The translations under genes were made by a program, and so were the position numbers. Of a stretch of 64,000 nucleotides of DNA, positions 1 through 13,742 are shown piece by piece (position 1 is the first letter of the stretch; every line of letters begins with the position of its first letter). A model generated the notes under the pieces. That model did not search any database. It was not told where the DNA came from and saw only the letters and a list, made by a program, of their open reading frames with translations. Origin of the DNA: Adiantum capillus-veneris (taxonomy: Eukaryota; Streptophyta; Polypodiopsida; Polypodiales; Pteridaceae); the NCBI GenBank assembly GCA_014529385.2, contig CM043961.1:11638478-11702477 (forward strand), in the 5' to 3' direction.

Positions 1-2386
1 GTCAATTTTGGAGTCGGTCAATTCCCTTTCTTCTGTGCATTCTATGTCTTCAGTTACATCTTCTTTTAGCTTCTCATACTCTTTGGTTTGTTCAATCACC
101 CATAAAGAGTCCACAGTAGAGAATTTATTTGGTAGACTTTCAGCTTCATCCATTGATTCTATTTGCATGTCTTCCACTTGTGATGTGGCACTAAGATTTT
201 TTGTTACCTCTACCACCTCCTCTTGTGTTGGCTCACTATCGTCAGAATCTTGGCTTCTTTTGCTCTCGAACCTTGAAGTACGAGCTTCATCTTCATCACC
301 TTGTGGATGCTTTGACTTGTCCTCACTGAGGTTCCTTAAACGATCTTGAATCAGCTGATTCAATTGATCTTTTTTGAAAGCATAATTCTCTATGATAATG
401 TCGTTGACACCCTTGACTTCAAGCAACTGTGTCTTGAGCCTATCTTTTGTGCTCTACGACAAGATCTGCTTCTTTTCCAGAGATCTTGTTGGGGATTCTT
501 TCTTCCGTTCCCTTGTTGTCACTATCTGAACTTTGCTTTTGGCTTGGTGCTTCTTCTTTTCCATGTAGAGCTTTGATGGGCAGTCCTTCACTAAATGACC
601 AATGGCACATTGGTCGCAATATGTTGTTATCTCAACATGTGCACCCTTTGGATGAGGTAGCTCTCCATAATACTGCTGATAATGGTTTCCTGTGGTATCT
701 AGATACAGATATGACCTCTTCTTTGCATGCATGAACCTGTAGATTACGACTGACTTAGGTGTATCCACTGGCTTTGTCTCTTTATCCTTCATCGTCTTGT
801 CCTTGATAAGCTGAAAATAGCTTCCATTATTGCTTCCATACAAGATCAAATCACTATCCATGCTTTCTAGCAGTTGTATTGCTAATTCTTCCATCAGTAT
901 ATGGTCTTTGACGTGGGGCTTCTGCATAGCCTTAGGGCTATGTTTCTGAGTTGATTTTGGCGAGTTCTACACCGAGTTGATTTTGGCAAGTTCTACACCG
1001 AGAGTGAAGATCGAACCGAATCTTTGTTTTCCGTTTCCCTTGATGGTGCTTTTGGACGGGGTCCAAGTATGTGACTTACAGGTTGCCCACAATTGCTAAA
1101 CTCATCCATATTTTTCACATCGGCTATTTCATGGTGCCTATCGTATTTGTCGACCGCAATGACATATTGACCTGACCTTCTACATTGGGCATTGTGAATT
1201 TCCAGTGGTCTCTCCTCCGGCTCGACATCTTCCAATGCTTCTCGAAATTCCACTTGGGCTCCTGAAAAGGACACTGCTTCTTGTAAAGTTGGACTTCTTA
1301 ATCCCACTCTTGAAGATATAGGGTCTCTTTGTTGAGTTTGAACTCCCCCCATTCGAGAGGGTTCCATATCTGATGTTGGCATATGTTCAATGCCTGATGA
1401 TATGACTTGTTGTGCTCTGTTAAGTAGCTCTGGAGACCGAGCTAGTTCTTTTTGAAGTTGGGCTTTCTTCATAGCTGGTACTTCTTGTGCTATTGCGGTG
1501 CACGAGACTTGTGTCGTGTCTTTCCATGTTGTGTCTTGTGTTGTGCCTTGTTGTGTGTCATCTGGTGTGTCACTCATTTCTGCATTGACAGTTGTCGTTG
1601 TTAACTCTTCCAAGTGCGTAGTTAGAGGGAAACCCATGACAAGATGGTATACATTACCACCTTTAGACATGTAGTCTTCTCCTCTTCAGCCAAATGCTTC
1701 TGCTATAAAGTAATGATTGTTTTCTACAGGAACTTCCTGACTTGTGACAGCCCTGTAGTATCGCCGTCTTCGTCTCCATAGAGGGTACCAATTTTCCGTT
1801 TTCCATTTTGTGCTTTGTACAGAAAAATACTTGGAGGATATGCGTGGAGTTCTGTAAGTTGATCCTTGTACAACATTTCTCTTTCATTTTCGATGTATTT
1901 TCCGTGCCTCATGTAAATTGATCCCAGAAAGTCTTCCATGAAATCTGGATGTCGCTGTTTCAACTTCCACATATTGAGATGTCCGAGTTTCCTCTGTATC
2001 TTTCTTTGTCTTGATGTACAAATTCCGATTGTCATCCTCATAGCATGGTAGTAATTTCTGTGGATGTACTTGAAGCTTCTTCCTGACCGGTCTGATTCCT
2101 TTGAGACACCATTGCTTTCGTCTTGACTCCCTTGTTGTACCTGTTGAGTGATAGCTCTAATTGCTTACCTCAATGCTAATAAAAATTATTAACACCCTTG
2201 TGTCGGTCTTTTTTGCTTTAGGTCCTTGAGCTTTTGTGGATGTCTTAATCTCTGAGTTTTCTGAACTGGGCTTTGCTTGAACTGCTTGAACTTCTTAGCT
2301 CCCTTGCTTGCCAGGGTTGATACTGTCTTGTCTGGCTGCTTGCTTTTCCTAGAGCTTTTTAGCAGGCCTCGATCTAGTGGAAGCAC
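1..2386 (-). pseudogene. gag-like coding remnant of the left LTR element
   Basis: Several minus-strand open stretches lie end to end here. The rightmost encodes a lysine-rich segment. A middle stretch (about 993-1670) has no recognised domain. A left stretch (about 454-927) contains CDQCAIGHLVKDC, a zinc-knuckle-like motif with spacing CX2CX3HX4C, one residue shorter than the usual CX2CX4HX4C. From about 350 to the left edge an acidic stretch rich in Glu and Asp is open. Position after the primer site and leader, together with the knuckle, suggests gag. The sequence is too unusual for firm assignment. It looks broken in a few places. Confidence 0.45.
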
Positions 2387-2964
2387 TGTGATAAGTTATG
2401 CAACTTACCACCATACTGCAATGACTGCTCCCTTTGTAGCGATTCTTGGGTCGAGCTAACCTGTGTTCACTTTAGCACACAATCTGCAAAATTCTATTTA
2501 GCTGGCAAACTTTTTCACAATGAATGCAAAAATTCTTGATGTGCCTTTGATGGCCACACTTGATCCTTGAGCACCTTCCAGCGGGTGACCAATGGTTTTT
2601 CCAAAAGATAATTTCAATCTGCTAACTTAGCAGTCTTCAAAACCGTGACCGTTTTCTCACAATTCTTTTGAACTATAGGTTTTAGACACTCCTGACTTCC
2701 GGATGCATTTTGAGGCCTTAAACGATGTTTTTTTAAAAGTTGAACTAAATGGTTGCCGTTGGCATGCATTTCAGGCTACATTTTGATATAAAAACTTTTC
2801 CGATCCGATACCGTTTGTGAAGGTTATGGCCAAAACAGTGAAATGCAGTTTAGAATGGTCAAAATGAGTCCAAATTCAATTTTGAAAGAAGATTTGGGAT
2901 CTCTGTGACACTGTGAACACTCCTGTATGGTCAAAATTACAGTTGGACCCTAAAACTGGCCTAG
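2387..2964. other. Leader segment without palindromes
   Basis: AT-rich sequence lies between the gag-like block and the palindrome array. It includes phrases also found in the array units, such as GGTCAAAATGAGTCCAAATTC, so the tandem structure may extend leftward in decayed form. I see no gene. Confidence 0.4.
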
Positions 2965-4558
2965 AGACATCCTACGCGTAGTATGTCTATATGCTCAGAA
3001 TTTCACAAAATTTGGTCCAGAGACTCCCCTTAAGGTCAGCAACACAATGGTATGATCAGAATTTCATTTGGACCTAAAAATGGCCTTGAGACATCCTATG
3101 CATAGGATGTCTTTTTGCTCAGAATGACTTGAAATTTTCACCCCAGCTTCTCCTTGATGTGCTGATCACAGGTGTGCTCATAGGTTGGTTTGGAGTCCTA
3201 AATCAAGCTGGAGACATCCTACGTGTAGGATGTCTAACTACTCATATTTTGTCCAAACTTGATCCCAAGATTCTCCTAGTGCTCAACAACCCAATGGTAT
3301 GCTCAAAATTGAATTTGGATGTCAATAGGTAAAGATTTGGGCTGCATAAGCCTCTAGTGCACTCCAAGAGTAGAATGTCTGACAATTCTTGTCTTTGCTT
3401 GGTAAATAGGCCAAAACAAGGTCCAAATTCACTTTTGAAAAAAAATTATGGAATCCTTGAGACACTTAGAACCTCCCTATATGGCTACAGTAGAATTTTG
3501 ACCACTTTATGACCCTGGAGACATCCTACGCGTAGGATGTCTTTTCGCTCTGTTTCAGCTCAAACTCGCACTATAGCTTCCCCTTGATGTGCTAAACTCA
3601 CAGCTATTTTTACTTTTTGATTCTGACACCTATAGGTTGGTCAAATGATCAAGAATCTGTTCCAAAAGCCTGATGTCTGTTCTCATGAATTCCCAAGTCA
3701 AATCAACTCCAAATTGGACCAAATTTTCCTAGGAGGCTTATCCAAGGCTATATGACAGCATGGTATGGTCACAAGAGAATTTTGGTCTCAGAATCATGCA
3801 GTAGACATCCTACGCGTAGGATGTCTTTTTGCTCAGAATGAACCCAAACTTGGACCAAAGATGCCCCTAGTCTTCAGCAACCCACTGGTATGCTTAGATT
3901 TGAGTTTGGATGTCAAAAGACCCCAAAACTAGCTATTCTTGCCTTTTTCAGACAAAAATGCTAAAGTCTGTTCAATCTTCCTTTCACTGACCCAAATGAG
4001 ATGAAATTTATCACATGCACTCAATACAACATTTAGAACATGCCTATGGAGTCATCCTATGGTTTGGTCTCAAAATTAGGCCTTGGACACAATTTGGGTA
4101 GGATGTCTGTCAATTCTCGTCTTTTGGCTTTGATCTATCAAAATTTGGTCAAATTTCCACTTTCCAGGTGAAAATAGGGTAGAACCTACCTTCTAAACAC
4201 ACTGGTAACCTCAGATTTTCAAAAAAAGTGCCCAGATCACCCTGTAGACATCCTACACGTAGGATGTCTACTGCTTATTTTTTCAGACTGAAATGTCCCT
4301 GATGCTTCCTTATACTCTCAGCAAGTGCATGTATGCTTCACAATTGCAAAAACATGCAAAAATCACTCAATTTAAGCCTTTTCTGAAATTTTACGTTTTT
4401 TGACTCCAGCTTTTGGCTTTTGGTCAACAAAATAGGGAAAAACACTCAAGTCAATATGTTACTAGGGTAAAACCTACCCTCTGAACCCACTGGTAGCCTC
4501 AGTTTTCGCAAATTCCCTGCCAAAAGTGCCCTAGAGACATCCTACGTGTAGGATGTCT
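2965..4558. repeat. Array of 24-bp palindromes in degenerate tandem units of about 120-160 bp
   Basis: Each unit carries a 24-bp sequence equal to its own reverse complement. The left half is AGACATCCTACG and the centre is ACGCGT. Clear copies are at 2965-2988 (one mismatch), 3089-3112, 3212-3235, 3519-3542, 3803-3826, 4246-4269 and 4535-4558. Degenerate copies are at 3357-3380 and 4085-4108, and a trace is near 3670. Start-to-start spacings are 124, 123, 145, 162, 284, 282, 161 and 289, which fits a unit near 140 bp with some units decayed. Flanking words recur too, such as TTTTTGCTCAGAATG after the palindrome and CAACCCAATGGTATG further on. The array lies between primer site and coding region of the left LTR element. 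Confidence 0.9.
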
Positions 4559-5079
4559 ACTGTCTTAAAATACAATTTTTTTCTGGCAGTAGTACTCCCT
4601 ATGCTCTATAGAGCTCTCAGCAATAATCACAAAAACTTTTGGACTTCAAATCAGCTTCCAAACACAATTTACCGTCTTTGCTACTTAGCGTTTTCCACTT
4701 CTCTGATGAGCCTAATCAGCAAATAAGACATGCATAAAGTACTCTAGATCATCAATCAAGATATCCTACTTACCCTACTCCTGCTCATCATGTGAGATGG
4801 TGATTTTGATGTCTTGGTTGCTTCCTGGCCTCACAAGAAGTCTCAAGTCAACCTACCACCACATCTACCACTCCAACTCCTACTCTCTACACCCCAACCT
4901 ACTACTACCTAATACTACCTAAGACGAAGGATCTAGGCCAGACACACGCTCCCTAGACTCCCTCTAAAACCAAAAGAGTCCACCACTCTCCGATCCTATC
5001 TAAAAGAATGAATATACTCTGGCAAGTCAGAGGGACCTCTATCCTCAAGGACTAGTCTCGGTCACCTACTTAGGGCCCT
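4559..5079. other. Leader segment next to the primer site
   Basis: CT-rich, non-coding sequence lies between the last palindrome and the primer site. No ORF or motif is recognised. It includes runs of CTACTACC-like words near 4860-4920. Confidence 0.4.
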
Positions 5080-5099
5080 CATCCCCGGCAGCGGCGCCA
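5080..5099 (-). other. Primer binding site, tRNA-Asp type
   Basis: On the minus strand this reads TGGCGCCGCTGCCGGGGATG, one base after the LTR end. It differs at about two positions from the complement of the plant tRNA-Asp 3' end as I recall it. This fixes the orientation of the element. Confidence 0.75.
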
Positions 5100-5100
5100 A

Positions 5101-6131
5101 TGTTAGACCGGTACGCTGCGACGGACGTCAACATAGCGAGAACTCACCTAACATATAATGTCAACTTAGGACGAAGCTTGACCCGCAGGCACGTGGATGC
5201 AAGCAAAGGGTGTCAACCTCTACTCGACCGACTAATAACTACTTCCTACAGAGATATCAAATCTACATGCCATCGGTTCTGTGAATGTGAGAGTCTCCTA
5301 TGATGCTACCGCAAGCCAAAAGCCCATTAGACGTTCTCGAAACGTTACGAAACTTGAGGGATATCCTATCAACACCAATAGGCCACTCTCCCTAAGGTCC
5401 GTGACCAAAAAAACGTACCCAATACCCTCCGTGCAGAAAACGCGTAGGATGTCTGGCCGATTTTTGCAGGTCGACGTTTCCGAAAACGAAAGTGCCTAAT
5501 GTGTAGCTCTAATCGCTCTGATCGCGTGGATATGCTGAAATGAAAAAACGGACAACAGTTACTCACCGAAACTCCAAAAGTAGCTCGCGAGTGAATCTGC
5601 CAAAACACAGACGAACGCGCGTGATGTAAGCATCAACGCGTAGCTCTCCGTTTGCCATTCCGACCACCGTAGCTTCTGTAGCACACACACACACACACTC
5701 TCACTCTCTCGCAATCTCCCAACGACACAGAAGATCAGATTATTAGAAGTCCCCTTACAAAGCTTTAGGTTTTGGCTTCTATACTAAGCCTTAGAAAACC
5801 TAATGTTCCGACCAAAATGACCTGATTTGTCCGTAGGCTTCTATAGAGCTTAATTACAACACTGTGAGCTGGCTTTGCTCATCCAACAAGCATCTGTGGC
5901 CTAAATACAATTGCCAACTTAAAATATGAAGTTCCCGTAAACATTACAAAAGTGGCCGTAATGGCTCAAAATAATAATAACGGGATGTTCGATGATGTCC
6001 ATGAGCTTGTATCTTCACATTACAGCATCCATCTTCGTCTTTATCACTTCATCAGCATCTTTATTTGGAATCTTTAGAGAATCTTTGAGGAATCTTTGTG
6101 GAAGCGTTGTTGAAAGGTTGACCTTTCAACA
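5101..6131 (-). repeat. LTR of the left-hand element
   Basis: The plus-strand sequence starts TGTTAGACC at 5101 and ends CAACA at 6131. Read on the minus strand, the LTR starts TGTTGAAAGG and ends GGTCTAACA, one base before the primer site. Its first 24 bases (6108-6131) form a near-palindrome built from TGTTGAAAGG and CCTTTCAACA. It also contains a short CA/CT tract near 5683-5710 and one half of the leader palindrome at 5431-5454. The length is about 1.03 kb. Confidence 0.72.
5431..5454. repeat. Half copy of the leader palindrome inside the LTR
   Basis: The right half and centre of the 24-bp palindrome (CGCGTAGGATGTCT, 5441-5454) recur here within the LTR, while the left half does not match. 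It may be the seed from which the leader array grew, or a trace of an exchange between leader and LTR. Confidence 0.7.
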
Positions 6132-6170
6132 CTCATAGATGGGTGTTAGATTTGGCATGCGTGGGCTCCC
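6132..6170 (+). repeat. Flank duplicated at 7623-7661
   Basis: Starting directly after the LTR end, 39 bases match 7623-7661 with four mismatches. Both copies share CTCATAGATGGG and TTTGGCATGC and both run into low-complexity DNA: poly-G at 6178-6197 here, (AG)n there. The second copy shows what the site looks like without the LTR element. Confidence 0.75.
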
Positions 6171-7192
<1,022 letters not shown>

Positions 7193-7659
7193 AAGGGGTC
7201 CGTTAATAGCATTTAGTTTCTCATCAATGACATAGCTGATAATTTAAAGGTGCGGCCCTTTTTTATAGCTTGCCAAACTAAACGCTTACAAACAATTGTG
7301 GCCTCTCAGCCTCCATCAATAGCACCACCACAATCCTTGTGGCCATCTTCAATAGCTTTGTCTTTGCCTCAACAACACTATTAGCTTAGAAATTTGAACG
7401 TGTGTAATTGTCTTGTCGATGATTACTTTTCACCAAGCACTATCGGGGCCACGTATGGAGATGTCGCCAACAATCAACTTGTCTCGGTTGCAATATTGAA
7501 CACATAACCTTTGGCCTTGTTGAAGTTGGTTTAGCATGCCCATAGCTACAAACCAAGTTGTACTTTATTGTACTTCTCAAACTAAGCTCCAAGCTTGTGG
7601 GCAAGGAGGTTGGAGGTGCTAACTCATAGATGGGCTTCAGATTTGGCATGCATGGGCTC

Positions 7660-7661
<2 letters not shown>
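7193..7661. other. Intergenic stretch
   Basis: No supported gene is seen. The stretch ends with the paralogous flank 7623-7661 described for 6132-6170. Confidence 0.5.

Positions 7662-7693
<32 letters not shown>
7662..7693 (+). repeat. (AG)n microsatellite
   Basis: An AG run of about 32 bp lies directly after the duplicated flank ending GGGCTCCC. Confidence 0.95.
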
Positions 7694-7694
<1 letters not shown>

Positions 7695-7922
7695 ACTCCT
7701 TACTCCCCCACTCAGTTGATTGTTCAGGTTCCTCCATCCATTGCACATGGTCCTTATGTTGCTCAGCTCTTGCCACGTGGAAGGCCTGAAACAGCTCTTC
7801 CAGAGCAGCCTAGAGCTTGACATGATTATGATGAGTCTTTAAGGCTACACATGTGCTTGCATATAAGGCCGCATGAGTGTAGGCAAGGTGACCGCCATAC
7901 ACACCCTATTGGCTTCAGGCAT

Positions 7923-7925
<3 letters not shown>

Positions 7926-7971
<46 letters not shown>
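7926..7971 (+). repeat. (CT)n microsatellite
   Basis: A CT run of about 46 bp lies in otherwise unrecognised DNA. Confidence 0.95.
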
Positions 7972-7973
<2 letters not shown>

Positions 7974-8149
7974 GTGTGCCACTCTCAAGATTGAAGCTCA
8001 GATGGTTGCACAATGTATGTTGAGTACTTGCCATTTTAAGAGAATTGAAACTTCACTCCTATAATTGGCCTAGTAGTCCCCTCACACAATGCTCAACAAT
8101 GTCAATGTAGCTCTCAGATAGATCTTTGTGACAAATCAAGAGCAAGTGA

Positions 8150-8204
<55 letters not shown>
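8150..8204 (+). repeat. (CT)n microsatellite, outer left part of the fold-back
   Basis: A CT run of about 55 bp with one CTG interruption leads straight into the left arm of the inverted repeat. Confidence 0.95.
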
Positions 8205-8206
<2 letters not shown>

Positions 8207-8446
8207 CGCAATAGCAAAAGGGGGATGGTTGAGCAGCTCGATGCAAAAGAGAAGGGAGAGATGTCCTGTGGAGCACTAGCTAGAGCTGCCTTGGTAGCAT
8301 CACCCCTTCATTTGCTGTCTTGCTAGCATTGCCCTTTTCTCCAATATGTGTTTGCTTGCTCTAGCTAGTGCTCCAAAGGACATTTCCCCCTTCTCTTTGC
8401 ATCGAGTTGCTCAACCATCCCCCTTTCGCTATTGCGCACAGAGAGA
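8201..8446. repeat. Fold-back inverted repeat with arms of about 85 bp
   Basis: The left arm (8201-8286, a second copy of the 7037 unit) and the right arm (8357-8446) are reverse complements with few mismatches, separated by about 70 bp. The left arm begins CTCCGCGCAATAGC and the right arm ends GCTATTGCGCACAG. The outside is also symmetrical, with (CT)n on the left (8150-8204) and GA-rich sequence on the right (8440-8479). The whole can fold into one long hairpin of more than 100 bp. It could be a fold-back element or two units inserted head to head. Confidence 0.85.
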
Positions 8447-8657
8447 CAGAGAGAGAGAGAGAGAGAGGGATAGAGAGAGCACTGTGCATGATGGCAAAAA
8501 TTGCGACTTACAATGCCGCAACTACATTGCATGGCTGGTCCTCGTGAGGCAAAGATGAGATCACTAGACCTCATTGCTAATATGCCAAAGTACTGGAAGA
8601 CGTTCACCTCCTCAATCAAAGCTTGAAAGTCACATTTGAGGGCACAAACAACTTGCC

Positions 8658-8658
<1 letters not shown>

Positions 8659-8713
<55 letters not shown>
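8659..8713 (+). repeat. (GA)n microsatellite
   Basis: An uninterrupted GA run of about 55 bp. Confidence 0.95.
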
Positions 8714-8715
<2 letters not shown>

Positions 8716-9338
8716 GGATGTACTGGCTCCCTGCGGTAGTGCATCGAAAGAGCACTATATCGATCATGCATGCAAGAGTACCGCCTTCCTAAAATACCTC
8801 AAGAGGTGGGTGCAGAACTTTACAAGTGCAATGTGAGCCCATCCCACAACTGGACTTGTGTGCATGCACCTCAAGTGTGAGATTGCATTGCAGTACATTA
8901 GAAGACTGCAAGCAAGAGTTGCATGCAAGAGGTCTAGAGCTGGAGAGAGGCAAAGCTCATATAGGAAGAGATCCTTATAAAGGAGGCCACACGTCACATG
9001 AAACTGCCAAGATGGGCCAGCACAAAAAACGGACTATGTCGTGAGTAGTATAAGACATCCTGGGCCGTCGCCGTGTGCAATAGGCAGCTGGCTCGTCAGA
9101 ATGGGGACTCGGGAGTCAAGAGTGTTGTTCAGCTCAAGGAGTTTGCGCTGAGTTGGCTAGCTAGATTCCAAGATTAGGGGGAGATATCGCCATGTGCAGG
9201 TAGCCTATTCTACCTCCCTGAATTTCCTCCAGGCTCTCGGGTTTCGGGCCTTTGCCACCCTCTTAACGTCTTCGGCTCACGGCCTCCTTAAGCTGTCACA
9301 TGGAGAGCATGCAATCACTTTTGCCTGCCTTCAATCAG

Positions 9339-9364
9339 CTCTCTCTCTCTCTCTCTCTCTCTCT
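9339..9364 (+). repeat. (CT)n microsatellite
   Basis: A CT run of about 26 bp. Confidence 0.9.
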
Positions 9365-12071
9365 AGCCTGTTTGCCTCCCTTGCATAAGTGGATGTTCAT
9401 CTCCCAAAGGGCTCACCAATATTCTCGGCAGCTCCTGGCTCACCACCCCTGAATTATCTTCAATGCCACCTAGCATGCCTGAATTCGCTTCCCCATAATA
9501 GAGTAATATAGATTGTCCCTAGCACTAGAATGGTAACAAGACACTTTTGTGCCATGTTAAGTGACCATTTTGCTTGAATTATTTGAAAACTGTAAAAATG
9601 AATTTCTAGGTGCTATATATCCAAAAAGTTGTTTTATGAGCTAGAAAAAACTTGACAATTTTTTTGGAATATCGATCTCACCATTAACTTTACTCTCGTA
9701 CAACATCTTCAAATCTAAATTGTGTGAAAAAATGGGTCCTGTTTTTGGATTTTTCTCAAATTTTTGCAACTATACCACTCTAAACTTCATGTTTGTGAGG
9801 TTTAGATTGCTAGAGGATAAGCCTTCATAGTTCTCAATATGTTTTGATGCTTCTAGGGAGAACGAAGTGTTAAAATTGAAAGTTATGACCACCTTACAAG
9901 AATTGCATAATCTTGTTTTTTGCCCAAAATTAGCACTTTTATGATTTTTTGGTGTTTTTCTTGATATTCAACTGCAATTTTGATTGTGTAAGTGGCATGT
10001 ATAACATAAAGCTAATCTTCCTTGAGTTTTGGGGAACCTAATACGCTATATAGTATATATGGTATATGATGATGGTTGAGTTTTTTTATTGTTGAAGAAT
10101 ACGAGACATTTTAGTGTAGCAAGTATAGCTTTCTCAATATTGCTAGTTTCTTAGGCCAATTGTGTGTATTTTGTAGGTAGTAACCATATCTAATCATAAA
10201 CTACAAATTTGGATAGATATTGAGTAGTTTCTTTGGGATTCTAAAGGTCATAATGCCAAACCCATTTTTTTCATGTTTGCTCTATTTAGCACATCATCAT
10301 TGTCCCCAAGGTTCCACTTAGTAATAGATCCGTTGTTCTTTTGACATGCTCCATGGCTTCTTTTGAATCCAATGGCCCAAAGGCAAATATGAAAACATGT
10401 GTATAGTATCAGTATTGAGCATGACTATAGAAACTTTGATGATAGGTCTGCAGAATGGAAAAAATGCGACATTTTTGTACCTTTCTTTTGCCCCAAAAAA
10501 ACTTAATGAGACAAAAGCAACCATATGTTTTGATCACCAACCCATTGAAGTTAACGGAGCATTTTATCTCATGTCCTACAAAAATCCCCACTCTTATTTA
10601 AATGCAATCAACCATAAAAAATGGTTGTTTTGGGCCAAATGCACTACCCCATCACCTTTGGAGGCTTGTGGTTCTCATTTTTTCCATATGTAGTAGTCCT
10701 TGTACTATAAGCTCATGAAAGTATTTTTCAAAATGAATGGATCTACTATGGTTTTGGAGTTTTTTCCCAAAACCTTGAAAGGATACTTTTATGTCATGTT
10801 AGGTTACCAGACTAGTGCTAACCTACCAATGGGTCTCTGGAGATATCTGGTCTTTAGTGCATGAGCTAGGAGACAGAATGGTTTTGGTCCCATTAGGGCG
10901 GGCATTAGTAGGTTCAGTCTTATTATGGTTTATAGCTACAATCCTCTACATACTGCCATAAGTTGTGAACTGAGTAGTTAGACATACCTGCAAAGAATTG
11001 AGGATGGAATTTTGTAGAAGAGGGAAGGATCTGAGCAGTACCCGCAAGAGAGGAGTGGAACCGGGCAGGGGCGTACGACTCAAGAACAACTACATTGGGG
11101 TTTATCCCTCTGGGTGGAATCAATGCAAATGTAGGGGGGGGAGTAACTTGTAGAGGAGCACCTTGGGATCAATGGGAGACAATGTGTTAGTAATGCGATG
11201 AAGCTTTGCTTCTCTTGCTGTGGCACTGGCCTGTTCGTGCCTGAGAAAGGAGCTGAGGGACCTCTGAACTGGGGGGAATGAGGCCGGGCCCTTGTGGCTA
11301 GCCATAGGCGTTCTGGCGAGGTTGACGATGAGTTCCAGGCTAGCACCCTGGAAGCCTGAGGACGAAGGCACAAACCCCATCCCACAATGCTTTCCGCAAA
11401 GACATCCTTCCCCCTTTGAACAAATTAGGGTAACAACATTCTCAGTACGTCGGGCGAGAGTAGGGTAGTCACTGAGAAATATTTTCACGGCTCAGAGGTT
11501 GAAAAAGACGATGAGGTCTTGGTGGCCATGTCCAGAGCTCCCTTGACCTCGTTACTCGGTGAGCCCACAAACGGCCAAAAGTAAAAAAAAATTGTGAAGC
11601 AGCTAAGAATATGGAGGGCGCAACTAAATATAGGAGGCAGCAACGAATAACAAGGGGAACTGAGTAGTGAGGGGTAGCTTCAAGTTGAGACCGTCGAGCT
11701 GCAACAACTAGAGGAGGTGCTGCAGAAGCAATAGGGGAAGGACGAGGCCAAACTAGCTGTAAAGAACAACAAGCAGCCTGTAGCAGATATATCGAAGCGA
11801 GCAGTGTGGGTGGGGCAACTGAAATAGAGTTGAAGCCAATAAAGAATTGTAGCACTGGAAAAGATGACTTGCAGCTAAATAGGGGAGAAACGTAGTCATC
11901 AAAGGGGATAAGTATTGGAGTTCATCAAGGAGTGTTAAAAAGGGCAGTCGAGTTGTAGTCCAAATTGCTAGCGTTGCTTCCTGTCAAAACCATTGTTGTA
12001 TTCTAACCTTGATTGTGCACTCCGTATCTCCTGCAAACTGGCACCTTTTGCTTGTCCCTCTTCAGTTGCTC
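9365..12071. other. Intergenic stretch without recognised genes
   Basis: About 2.7 kb is AT-rich on the left and more mixed on the right. Reading frames up to 128 codons occur on both strands (for example 11469-11855 minus) but lack family motifs and overlap one another, so I do not call them. Ty3-A inserted at its right end, and the original flank resumes at 20298. Confidence 0.55.
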
Positions 12072-12076
12072 GACAC

Positions 12077-13729
<1,653 letters not shown>

Positions 13730-13730
13730 T

Positions 13731-13742
13731 TGGTATCAGAGC
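13731..13742 (+). other. Primer binding site, initiator tRNA-Met type, of Ty3-A
   Basis: TGGTATCAGAGC lies one base after the 5' LTR. This is the usual plant LTR element primer site complementary to the 3' end of initiator tRNA-Met. Confidence 0.92.

Larger units (their letters stand above)
1..6131 (-). mobile_element. LTR retrotransposon, minus strand, probably Ty3/gypsy, cut by left window edge
   Basis: The element reads right to left. Its upstream LTR is 5101-6131. A primer site resembling the 3' end of plant tRNA-Asp follows at 5080-5099. A leader of about 2.7 kb with tandem palindromes comes next (about 2400-5079), then gag-like coding sequence from about 2386 to the left edge. tRNA-Asp priming is known from Athila-type Ty3 elements, but no reverse transcriptase lies inside the window, so the family is inferred. 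A related unoccupied site at 7623-7661 supports the right-hand boundary. The coding part looks broken in several places. The second LTR lies outside the window, so age and target duplication cannot be judged. Confidence 0.75.

Noticed and set aside
8-734. Plus-strand reading frames at the left edge
   Set aside because: The minus strand here encodes the charged gag-like stretches and the zinc-knuckle motif. The plus frames are their shadows.
2965-4558. CRISPR array
   Set aside because: Repeats are regularly placed, but spacings of 123-289 bp are far too large, units between palindromes are themselves related, no cas genes exist and the locus is plant nuclear DNA.
2965-4558. Cloning-linker artefact, because the palindrome centre is an MluI site
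   Set aside because: The similarity extends over 24 bp and into the flanking unit, and copies show graded decay, which linkers would not.
9160-9200. Copia-type purine tract (TTAGGGGGAGATATC) as an LTR boundary
   Set aside because: No LTR pair, primer site or coding sequence was found nearby.
11080-11855. Minus-strand frames of 101-128 codons as a hypothetical gene
   Set aside because: Three overlapping frames with biased Pro/Ser/Leu composition, no family motif and no splice logic that links them.
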